Positions 1-5,514 of a stretch of DNA of 6,155 nt are shown in pieces. Within the stretch, counting starts at the first letter, position 1. Each line of letters starts with the position of its first letter. Under the pieces are notes generated by a model, which worked only from the letters and a program-made list of their open reading frames with translations, did no database searches and was not told the DNA's origin. The position numbers and the translations under genes were made by a program. Origin of the DNA: Ruminococcus sp. (GTDB taxonomy: Bacteria; Bacillota; Clostridia; Oscillospirales; Ruminococcaceae); assembly GCA_014799765.1 (NCBI GenBank), contig JAAVHK010000114.1, positions 1 through 6,155 on the forward strand, given 5' to 3'.

Positions 1-300
1 AGCCTATGCGGATTTCATGCTGTACCTGCTCAGAAAATTTCCGCACCGCTTATAGAAGAATGTCCGGTATCTCTTGAATGCCGTGTCACTGAAGTCAAAC
101 CGTTAGGAAGTCATACAATGTTTCTTGCGGAGATAGTCGGCATTGACGTTGACGAAAAGTACATTGACAGCAAGGGAAAACTTAATCTTCAACAGTGCGG
201 ACTTACTGCCTATGCACACGGCGAATATTTTACACTCGGCAGAAAAACTGGCGATTTCGGTTATTCAGTCCGGAAAAAAAAGAAAAACCGCAGATTTTAA
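1..300 (+). CDS. Flavin reductase-like (flavoredoxin family) protein, C-terminal part; 5' end outside window
   Basis: The frame is open from the first base and ends at TAA 298-300, giving 99 in-window residues; the start lies upstream of the window. The stretch CPVSLECRVTEV, followed by LGSHTMFLAEIVGI, a short KYIDSKGKLNL loop and then AYAHGEYFTLG with a final GDFGYSV, is the typical second half of the FMN-binding split-barrel family (flavoredoxin or flavin reductase-like). Such proteins are cytoplasmic flavoproteins that bind FMN and transfer electrons from NAD(P)H or a partner; the actual substrate cannot be told from this fragment. The tail ends in a very basic KKKKNRRF encoded by an A-rich run, which is more charged than usual but not evidence of a frameshift because the stop comes just after the family's normal end. 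The gene converges on the small minus-strand gene, and the stop codons overlap. Family assignment is confident; precise function is not. Confidence 0.88.
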   Translation, partial: SLCGFHAVPAQKISAPLIEECPVSLECRVTEVKPLGSHTMFLAEIVGIDVDEKYIDSKGKLNLQQCGLTAYAHGEYFTLGRKTGDFGYSVRKKKKNRRF

Positions 301-635
301 CCTGCTATATCTTCAATGAATTTCCGTAATTCCTCGTCGGATTCCATGACAATTCCGGCAGAAATTATCTGACGGTCATAATCCGAAAGAAGATTCACAT
401 TATAATCTATGATTTTGTATGGAGTATTGCTTTCACCACGGAAAACACCTATTTTTCCGTCATATTCACGTACAATACATTCAGGCTGTGTGACTTCCGG
501 AACGTTTACGGCGAATTTTGTCTGAATTTTGGTATTCCGTACACTCTGTGCGAGTGTACATATGACGAGTACACCGGCAGTAGCCACAGAAGCGAATATC
601 ATAAAAAATATTTTCCGGTTTGAAATTTTTTCCAT
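297..635 (-). CDS. Small membrane-anchored protein with BofC C-terminal-like domain (hypothetical)
   Basis: This encodes 112 aa. The N-terminus is MEKISNRK followed by one hydrophobic segment (about residues 9-29), which is either a membrane anchor or an uncleaved signal; the rest should lie outside the membrane. Residues about 53-110 contain EYDGKIGVF (57-65), TPYKIID (71-77), a LLSDYDRQ segment, and a final DEELRKFIEDIAG helix. From memory this pattern matches the short domain seen at the C-terminus of BofC-like proteins of clostridia; BofC itself restrains the SpoIVB protease during sporulation. The full-length BofC architecture is absent, so a sporulation role is only inference. The start is supported by a strong SD, AGGGAGGT (plus positions 644-651), 8 nt upstream of the ATG. 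It is transcribed divergently from the PBP gene, and its stop overlaps that of the flavin reductase-like gene. No paralogue or partner is visible. The gene is very likely real; its function is open. Confidence 0.85.
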   Translation of the reverse strand: MEKISNRKIFFMIFASVATAGVLVICTLAQSVRNTKIQTKFAVNVPEVTQPECIVREYDGKIGVFRGESNTPYKIIDYNVNLLSDYDRQIISAGIVMESDEELRKFIEDIAG

Positions 636-643
636 GAAAAAAT

Positions 644-651
644 ACCTCCCT
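644..651 (-). promoter_or_regulatory. Ribosome binding site of the small BofC-like gene
   Basis: On the minus strand the sequence reads AGGGAGGT, a near-complete anti-SD complement, with 8 nt before the ATG (complement of 633-635). It fixes the start of the small gene. Confidence 0.85.
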
Positions 652-691
652 TTACTGAATTTCTGTAAATATTATCGTCTGTTTTTGCTAT

Positions 692-718
692 ATTATACAA
701 ATTCCGGTTTTTTTTCAA
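692..718 (-). promoter_or_regulatory. Candidate sigma-A promoter for the small BofC-like gene
   Basis: On the minus strand a perfect -10 box TATAAT is present (plus 692-697). The nearest -35-like hexamer is TTGAAA (plus 713-718), but the spacer is only 15 nt, short of the optimal 17. The -10 is convincing and the -35 weak. Its position about 57-62 nt upstream of the start codon is suitable, and no other gene lies between. Confidence 0.5.
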
Positions 719-725
719 AAAATAC

Positions 726-754
726 TTAACAACAGGAAAAAAATGTGGTATAAT
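726..754 (+). promoter_or_regulatory. Sigma-A promoter of the PBP gene (extended -10)
   Basis: The -35 box is TTAACA (726-731, five of six matches to TTGACA). After exactly 17 nt follows a perfect TATAAT (749-754), preceded by TGG (746-748), which is an extended -10 TGn element. This is a strong vegetative promoter by sequence. Transcription would start near 761, giving a leader of about 138 nt before the PBP start codon. It lies back to back with the candidate promoter of the divergent small gene; the two -35 regions are about 8-10 bp apart, so the polymerases could compete. Confidence 0.82.
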
Positions 755-814
755 ATAAAAGACGGTTCAATCTGACCGGAAATTAAAAAATTCTGCTTTT
801 TTTAAGACCTTTTT

Positions 815-839
815 TCAGACAGTCCGGCATTCTGTCTGA
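815..839 (+). other. Leader hairpin upstream of the PBP gene
   Basis: TCAGACAG (815-822) pairs perfectly with CTGTCTGA (832-839) around a 9-nt loop, giving an 8-bp stem in the untranslated leader. No T run follows, so it is not an intrinsic terminator; T tracts lie before it instead. It does not match a riboswitch class that I recognise. It could affect mRNA stability or bind a protein; function is unknown. Confidence 0.55.
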
Positions 840-858
840 TTCAGGAATACAAATAACA

Positions 859-898
859 GAAAGGAGTTTCACCGTTATATACGGTAAAAGAAAACAAA
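859..898 (+). promoter_or_regulatory. PBP ribosome binding site with structured spacer
   Basis: The only strong SD in the leader is GAAAGGAG (859-866), but it ends 32 nt before the ATG at 899, far beyond the usual 5-9 nt. The intervening bases contain an inverted repeat ACCGT (871-875), TATAT loop, ACGGT (881-885), which extends through one C-A mismatch to TTT/AAA (867-869 with 887-889). If this 23-nt hairpin forms, the effective SD-to-ATG distance falls to 9 nt (890-898). There is no in-frame ATG, GTG or TTG between the SD and position 899. The folding is inferred from base pairing only. Confidence 0.55.
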
Positions 899-3634
899 AT
901 GGGTACTACTAACAACAATGTACAGTCAGACGGCAGACGTAAAAAGAAGAAAAAACAAAGTCTGCCAGTGAGGATTCTTAAAAAACTACTGGCTGTCATC
1001 TCAACAACTTTGCTTTCGCTGTTTCTTGTAATGGTAATCACCGGTACAATTGTAGCGACGGCATTAACTGTCTACGTCCTCGACTTTATGGACGATTCCA
1101 CTAACGTCACACTTCAGGAACTGGAAGCCGGTAGCGATACTTATTTCTACGGTATTCAGAAAAACGACAAGGGTAAAGAAGAAATAGTCATACTGAACAG
1201 GGTAAAAACCGACGTCCAGCGTATACCGGTTTCAATCGACAGAATACCTCAGCACGTCCGTGACGCTTTCGTGTACACCGAAGACGAACGTTTCTATCTG
1301 CACGAGGGTGTTGACTATAAGCGTACACTATCGGCATTTATGAATATGTTCCTGCATTTTTACGACTCAAATCAGGGTGGTTCTACGATAACACAACAGC
1401 TTATCAAGAATCTGACTAACGACAGGGAAACATCGCCACAACGTAAAATCCGTGAAATTTTCAGGGCTATGCAGTTGGAACGGACGTACACAAAAGACGA
1501 GATACTTGAAGAATATCTCAATTATATCGGTTTCGGCGGTCCTATAAATGGTATACAGCTTGCCTCTATACGATATTTCGGAAAGAACGTCGACGAAATA
1601 ACCGTGCCGGAAGCGGCTGTACTGGCGGCGATTCCGAAGTCTCCGGAATATTACGGACCGTTTGTCGAGACATACAACGATAACAACCGGCTTATCGTCG
1701 ACGGTAAGGCGAATAACAGAGAACGTCAGCGTTATGTTCTCTATCAGATGTACAAGAATGGTGCTATAACTTTCGACGAATACCAGAAATATTTAAGTAC
1801 AAAACTTGTATATACTGATTCGGAAGAATATTTAAGACTACACCCCGAGGACAGAGCCGAAGAACTCGAACAGGAACAGACCGCTTATTCATGGGTAGTA
1901 GATGCTATGTACTATGAAGTAGCAGACTTCCTTATGAACGAGTACAACATTGACCAGTCCGAAGCTATCAGGCGTATAAATAAGGGCGGTTACAAGATTT
2001 ACTCGACTGTTGACGATACTATGCAGAAGTATGTTGAAGAAAAATTCCTTGACCTCGGTAATCTGTTAAGCGTTGACAGTGTACGTCGCTGGGCGGATAT
2101 AGACGGCGACGGTCAGGCAGAAGAATATCTGCCACACGTAGCATTTGTGGCACTTAATTATGACGGTTCTGTAAAAGCCCTCGCTGGTGACTGGGGTGAA
2201 AAAACAACATCACTTTCAACGAGTTACGCAGTTCAGGAAAAACGTCAGGTAGGTTCAACAATGAAACCGGTAGCGGCTTACGGACTTGCCCTTGAAAATG
2301 ATATTATTCACTGGGGTTCTACATTCCGTGACGCTCCTATCATGACAGACGGTAACGGTGACCCCTGGCCTACTAACTACGGAAAAACGCTTTCCTATGG
2401 TACGTACAGTGTCTACTACTTCTTACAGCAGTCATTCAATACAGTACCGGCACAGCTTGTCGAATCAATGACACCGGAAGCTGTATGGAATTTCTGTACA
2501 AAGAATCTCGGTATGGGCTTGGTTGAAGAAGATAAGAAAATAGCACCTCTTGCCCTTGGTGCGTTGACTTACGGTATTACACTTGAAGAACTCGTAAACG
2601 CTTATATCCCGTATGGTAATCAGGGTGTATTCAATGACGCACATATAGTAACAAGAATAGAAGACGGTACACAGGAAATAATCTATCAGAATGACGGTAA
2701 TGCACGTTACGCCGTAAGCGACGAGACAGCATGGGTTATGAACAGACTTCTGAAAAATGTCGTTGATAATGGTACAGGTACAGCCGCCAAACTCAGTAAT
2801 AAAGTAGTTGTAGGAAAAACCGGTACTACTGATAACTGGTACGACGAAGCTTTTGTAGGACTTACAAGAGATTTTGTATCAGGAATAACAGTCGGATATA
2901 AGTATAATAATAATCAGCTCTGCCTGCCGTCAAATTTCAAGTCTGCACAGGTATGGAATAACATAATAGGCGAATATGCAAATACAATGTTCCTTGATAC
3001 ACCGGCAGATTTTGACCCTGTAGAATCAGTAATTGAAGCACCTATGTGTCCGTCAAGCGGAATGATTGCCGGAACTTATTGCAGTAAAGGCATAACAGGT
3101 TACTGGAAATCAACAAATGCACCGGTTTGTACAGGTTCGCATAGTGGTGTTGTTTCAAATCCGGCAGTAAGCAGTAGTGCCGGAAGCAACAGTTATAGTA
3201 ATACAAGCTACAGCAACAGTAATAGTAACAGCAGTAGCAGTAGTTACAATAACTATATAACACCGAGCTACAACAGTAGCAGTAACACGACATATGATAA
3301 CAGTTACAACAACAATTACAGTTACGACAACAGTTATAATAACAACTATACTGATAACAGTAGTAGCGGAACGTGGGACACCGGTTACGATAGTACCGGT
3401 GGCAGTACATGGGACACCGGTTACGATAGTTCAGGCGGTAGCACATGGGACACCGGTTACGACTATTCCGGTGGCGGTACATGGGATACCGGTTATGACA
3501 GTTCCGGCGGTGGTACATGGGATACCGGTTACGACAATACAGGCGGTAGTACATGGGATACCGGTTACGACAATACCGGCGGTGGTACATGGGATACCGG
3601 TTACGATAATACAGGTGCTGACTACTGGCAATAA
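899..3634 (+). CDS. Class A penicillin-binding protein (bifunctional glycosyltransferase/transpeptidase, PBP1a type)
   Basis: This 911-aa protein should polymerise lipid II into glycan strands and cross-link stem peptides on the outer face of the membrane. A basic cytoplasmic N-terminus (RRKKKKK, 13-19) precedes one transmembrane segment (about 30-60). The GT51 domain follows: TEDERFYLHEG with catalytic Glu128, GGSTITQQ (160-167), REIFRAMQLER (185-195, with Glu186 probably the second conserved acid) and VPEAAVLAAIPKSP. The transpeptidase domain has all three motifs: STMK with nucleophile Ser453, SFN (512-514) and KTGT (640-643). After a Cys-containing end (CPSSGMIAGTYC, PVCTGSHSG) comes a tail of about 160 residues: Ser/Asn/Tyr-rich to 822, then seven 12-residue TWDTGYD repeats, ending ADYWQ. 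Long disordered tails occur in other Firmicute class A PBPs, but this repeat is unusual. ATG 899 is chosen because the basic N-terminus and membrane segment follow directly, although the SD is distant. A strong promoter lies upstream. Confidence 0.97.
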   Translation: MGTTNNNVQSDGRRKKKKKQSLPVRILKKLLAVISTTLLSLFLVMVITGTIVATALTVYVLDFMDDSTNVTLQELEAGSDTYFYGIQKNDKGKEEIVILNRVKTDVQRIPVSIDRIPQHVRDAFVYTEDERFYLHEGVDYKRTLSAFMNMFLHFYDSNQGGSTITQQLIKNLTNDRETSPQRKIREIFRAMQLERTYTKDEILEEYLNYIGFGGPINGIQLASIRYFGKNVDEITVPEAAVLAAIPKSPEYYGPFVETYNDNNRLIVDGKANNRERQRYVLYQMYKNGAITFDEYQKYLSTKLVYTDSEEYLRLHPEDRAEELEQEQTAYSWVVDAMYYEVADFLMNEYNIDQSEAIRRINKGGYKIYSTVDDTMQKYVEEKFLDLGNLLSVDSVRRWADIDGDGQAEEYLPHVAFVALNYDGSVKALAGDWGEKTTSLSTSYAVQEKRQVGSTMKPVAAYGLALENDIIHWGSTFRDAPIMTDGNGDPWPTNYGKTLSYGTYSVYYFLQQSFNTVPAQLVESMTPEAVWNFCTKNLGMGLVEEDKKIAPLALGALTYGITLEELVNAYIPYGNQGVFNDAHIVTRIEDGTQEIIYQNDGNARYAVSDETAWVMNRLLKNVVDNGTGTAAKLSNKVVVGKTGTTDNWYDEAFVGLTRDFVSGITVGYKYNNNQLCLPSNFKSAQVWNNIIGEYANTMFLDTPADFDPVESVIEAPMCPSSGMIAGTYCSKGITGYWKSTNAPVCTGSHSGVVSNPAVSSSAGSNSYSNTSYSNSNSNSSSSSYNNYITPSYNSSSNTTYDNSYNNNYSYDNSYNNNYTDNSSSGTWDTGYDSTGGSTWDTGYDSSGGSTWDTGYDYSGGGTWDTGYDSSGGGTWDTGYDNTGGSTWDTGYDNTGGGTWDTGYDNTGADYWQ
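3149..3364 (+). repeat. Ser/Asn/Tyr-rich low-complexity coding segment of the PBP tail
   Basis: Codons for PBP residues 751-822 are almost entirely Ser, Asn, Tyr, Thr and Asp, with runs of AGT/AGC and AAC/AAT. A decapeptide YDNSYNNNY plus S or T occurs twice in tandem just before the WDTGYD repeats. The segment probably forms a flexible linker outside the membrane; no fold is recognisable. Confidence 0.85.
3365..3616 (+). repeat. Seven tandem 36-bp (12-aa) repeats encoding x-x-TWDTGYD-x-x-G
   Basis: Seven exact-length units of 36 bp cover PBP residues 823-906, with no insertion or deletion. The heptapeptide TWDTGYD is invariant in all seven; the variable positions are S/G before it and S/Y/N then S/T after it. 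Each unit contains the palindrome ACCGGT (Thr-Gly codons). Copies 1-3 spell the Asp-Thr as GACACC, copies 4-7 as GATACC, suggesting two separately expanded blocks. Invariant protein with drifting synonymous codons points to selection on the peptide. Confidence 0.95.
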
Positions 3635-3653
3635 TTTGAAAATATGAATACAA

Positions 3654-3688
3654 AATATACCGGTTAAATGTATTTTAACCGGTATATT
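3654..3688 (+). other. Perfect 15-bp inverted repeat between PBP and methyltransferase genes
   Basis: AATATACCGGTTAAA (3654-3668) pairs perfectly with TTTAACCGGTATATT (3674-3688) around the loop TGTAT. It starts 19 nt after the PBP stop and ends 3 nt before the AAGGAG of the next gene. There is no T run after it on either strand, so a standard intrinsic terminator is unlikely. It may be a processing or stability hairpin, a partial terminator, or a dyad operator. I see no convincing promoter in the 69-nt gap, so the downstream genes may depend on read-through from the PBP promoter. Confidence 0.8.
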
Positions 3689-3691
3689 CAT

Positions 3692-3697
3692 AAGGAG
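3692..3697 (+). promoter_or_regulatory. Ribosome binding site of the methyltransferase gene; decides the start
   Basis: AAGGAG lies 6 nt upstream of ATG 3704. It argues against the longer in-frame ATG at 3668, which sits inside the hairpin and lacks an SD. Confidence 0.85.
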
Positions 3698-3703
3698 AAG
3701 AAT

Positions 3704-4819
3704 ATGGATAATTCAATAAAAATGTGCTGTCCGTGTCATTTCGGACTGGAAAGTGTTCTGAAATACGAGATAGCAAAAATAGGCGGAGACAACATAAAGG
3801 TAAATGACGGTAAAGTAAGTTTCACCGGTGACGATAATATACTTGCAAGAGCTAATCTGTGTCTTTCTACAGCTGAACGTGTCATGATAGAACTTGCCGA
3901 ATTTAAAGCGGTCACTTTTGAGGAACTATTTCAGAATGTAAGGGCGATAGAGTTTGAAAGATATATCGGTATTAAAGATGCTTTCCCTGTAAAAGGATAT
4001 TCATTGAACTCAAAATTACATAGTGTACCGGATTGCCAGTCAATAATAAAAAAGGCAGTCGTTGAACGTCTCAGAGGAAAGTACGGTGTGGAATGGTTTG
4101 ATGAAACCGGTGCAACAGTACAGATAAAATTCAGCATACTAAAGGATAACGTAATTATCTATCTTGATACAAGCGGAACAGGTCTCCATAAGAGAGGGTA
4201 CAGACGTAATTCAAATTCCGCACCTATTAAGGAAACACTCGCTGCCGGAATAGTCGATTTAGCCAGAGTGCGTCCGGATTCCATAGTATGTGACCCTTTC
4301 TGCGGAAGTGGTACGCTACTTATTGAAGCCGGTCTTAAAGCCCTTAATATCGCACCTTGCATAAACAGACGTTTTTCGGCTGAAAAGTGGGAAAGTATTC
4401 CGGATAGTGTATGGCGTGAAGAGCGTACAAGGGCTATAGACAGTGTAAACCGTTCCGCAAAATTCGAGGCCGTCGGATTTGATATAGACGATTCAGCAGT
4501 AGCACTTACTCTTGATAACGCACGGAAAGCCGGTATAAAATCCCGTATGAAGATTGAACAGGCTGATATTTCTAAATTCAGACAGCCGGAAAATTCAATA
4601 GTTATCTGTAATCCGCCATACGGTGAACGACTTCTTGAAATCCGTGAAGCTGAAAATATTTATCGTCAGATGGGAAAAGTTTTCGGAAAAGGTAGCGGAC
4701 AGTCAGGCTATATCATCTCACCGCATGAAGAATTTGAAAGTTTTTTCGGTAAGAAAGCACATAAACGTCGTAAACTCTATAACGGCATGATAAAATGTCA
4801 GCTTTATATGTATTTCTGA
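3704..4819 (+). CDS. THUMP-domain class I SAM-dependent RNA methyltransferase (RlmL/YpsC-like)
   Basis: From ATG 3704 the product is 371 aa, a normal length for the stand-alone Firmicute members. It probably methylates the N2 of a guanine in 23S rRNA, as family relatives do; the exact target base is not readable here. The N-terminus CPCHFGLESVLKYEI is the ferredoxin-like start typical of the family, followed by a THUMP RNA-binding region (about 45-150). The linker motif DTSGTGLHKRGYR (155-167) and PIKETLAAG come next. The Rossmann methyltransferase domain shows the SAM-binding DPFCGSGT (197-204), GFDIDD (258-263) and the catalytic NPPYGERL (303-310) of N2-guanine methylases. The C-terminus LYNGMIKCQLYMYF is a normal family ending. 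The protein is cytoplasmic. It is followed without any gap by comF, so the two are probably coupled; a large hairpin sits just upstream of its RBS. A tRNA target is the main alternative. Confidence 0.93.
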   Translation: MDNSIKMCCPCHFGLESVLKYEIAKIGGDNIKVNDGKVSFTGDDNILARANLCLSTAERVMIELAEFKAVTFEELFQNVRAIEFERYIGIKDAFPVKGYSLNSKLHSVPDCQSIIKKAVVERLRGKYGVEWFDETGATVQIKFSILKDNVIIYLDTSGTGLHKRGYRRNSNSAPIKETLAAGIVDLARVRPDSIVCDPFCGSGTLLIEAGLKALNIAPCINRRFSAEKWESIPDSVWREERTRAIDSVNRSAKFEAVGFDIDDSAVALTLDNARKAGIKSRMKIEQADISKFRQPENSIVICNPPYGERLLEIREAENIYRQMGKVFGKGSGQSGYIISPHEEFESFFGKKAHKRRKLYNGMIKCQLYMYF

Positions 4820-5479
4820 ATGAATTACTATACAAAAAGAAAAATTTTAAATTTATTTTTCCCTGTAAGATGTCCGGTATGTAATGAGCTGATAGCCGGA
4901 AATGACAGATTCTGTACGGAATGTACGGAAAAAATAACTTCATATACCGGAAGTTTTCACATAAACGGTGCTTCGGAAAGTTTTGCGGTATTTGAGTACA
5001 ATAAGGAAATACTTCCGGCGGTACATCTTCTTAAAAACGGCAGTTGCGGAAATTCTGCCTATGCATTCGGGGCTTGTCTTGCGGACGTTCTTAAAAATAA
5101 CGGTATATCAGGTAAAATTGATATTATAGTACCTGTACCGCTGTCGGAGAGTTCACGGCGGAAACGTGGCTATAATCAGTCGTTTCTTATTGCCGAGGCT
5201 ATCGGGGCGGAAATAAATAAACCTGTCCGGTGTTCAGTACGTAAAATCCGTGAGACTAAAGAACAGAAAACTCTGAGCAGGGAAGAAAGAAAACTGAATC
5301 TTAAAAATGCGTTTGAGGTTACGGAAAATATTTCCGGAAAGAGAATACTTCTTATTGACGATATAACCACAACGGGCAGTACGCTTTCTGAAATTGCCGT
5401 ATTGTTGCGTAAAAGCGGTGCGGAAAATGTAATATGTAGTGTGGTCATGAAGGTTGAAAAAAAGAAAACAGGTACATAA
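4820..5479 (+). CDS. comF: ComF family protein (phosphoribosyltransferase-like)
   Basis: This 219-aa cytoplasmic protein begins with a short basic helix and a four-cysteine zinc site, CPVC (18-21) and CTEC (32-35). It continues with VPVPLSESSRRKRGYNQS (104-121), the ComF signature, and ends with the type I phosphoribosyltransferase PRPP loop LLIDDITTTGST (Asp180-Asp181, loop 182-188). ComF in Bacillus subtilis and its relatives is needed for uptake or processing of transforming DNA, but family members occur in many bacteria not known to be competent, so a DNA-uptake role here is inference. No other competence gene is in the window. The ATG follows the TGA of the methyltransferase immediately (TGAATG), and no SD is visible before it, so translation probably depends on termination and reinitiation. 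The stop codon lies inside the terminator hairpin. Confidence 0.94.
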   Translation: MNYYTKRKILNLFFPVRCPVCNELIAGNDRFCTECTEKITSYTGSFHINGASESFAVFEYNKEILPAVHLLKNGSCGNSAYAFGACLADVLKNNGISGKIDIIVPVPLSESSRRKRGYNQSFLIAEAIGAEINKPVRCSVRKIRETKEQKTLSREERKLNLKNAFEVTENISGKRILLIDDITTTGSTLSEIAVLLRKSGAENVICSVVMKVEKKKTGT

Positions 5480-5497
5480 TAATGTACCTGTTTTTTT
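5465..5497. terminator. Intrinsic terminator, probably bidirectional, between comF and the M23 gene
   Basis: AAAACAGGTACAT (5465-5477) pairs with ATGTACCTGTTTT (5482-5494) around the loop AATA, and seven Ts (5491-5497) follow. On the minus strand the stem is also followed by a T-rich stretch (complement of the A-rich 5458-5468). It therefore suits termination from both convergent genes. The comF TAA (5477-5479) falls in the last stem base and the loop, so the ribosome would reach the hairpin as it terminates. Confidence 0.92.
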
Positions 5498-5514
5498 GCG
5501 TTCAGCGTGTTAAA

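Noticed and set aside
261..300. A-run in the flavin reductase-like gene considered as a frameshift site
   Set aside because: The family's C-terminal motif GDFGYSV is complete before the run and the stop follows after a short basic tail, so nothing is missing.
529..729. Plus-strand open frame opposite the small BofC-like gene and its promoter
   Set aside because: No SD or recognisable domain; the minus-strand gene has a strong SD and a coherent membrane segment plus domain.
783..839. T tracts and hairpin in the PBP leader considered as a terminator/antiterminator or riboswitch
   Set aside because: The T runs (797-803, 810-815) precede rather than follow the stable stem, the only hairpin before a T run is an all-A/T stem, and no known riboswitch or T-box motif is recognisable.
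841..1041. Minus-strand open frame over the PBP start
   Set aside because: Antisense shadow of the PBP N-terminus; no RBS or family resemblance.
3365..3616. Tandem repeats considered as a CRISPR array
   Set aside because: The units are directly adjacent with no unique spacers and stay in the PBP reading frame, so they are coding tandem repeats.
3042..3653. Long minus-strand open frame of 203 codons, very Cys/Tyr/Arg-rich
   Set aside because: It is the antisense shadow of the PBP tail; the odd composition comes from reverse-complementing AGT/AAC/GGT codon runs. No SD, and the plus strand clearly encodes the PBP.
3294..3691. Further open frames in the repeat region (plus frame 3294-3647, minus frame 3431-3691)
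   Set aside because: A 36-bp period is a multiple of three, so stop-free shadows are expected in other frames of the repeat. They have no domain or RBS.
3668..3703. Longer N-terminus for the methyltransferase from ATG 3668
   Set aside because: This ATG lies in the 35-nt hairpin with no SD, and the extra 12 residues do not resemble the family start; ATG 3704 has AAGGAG at 6 nt.
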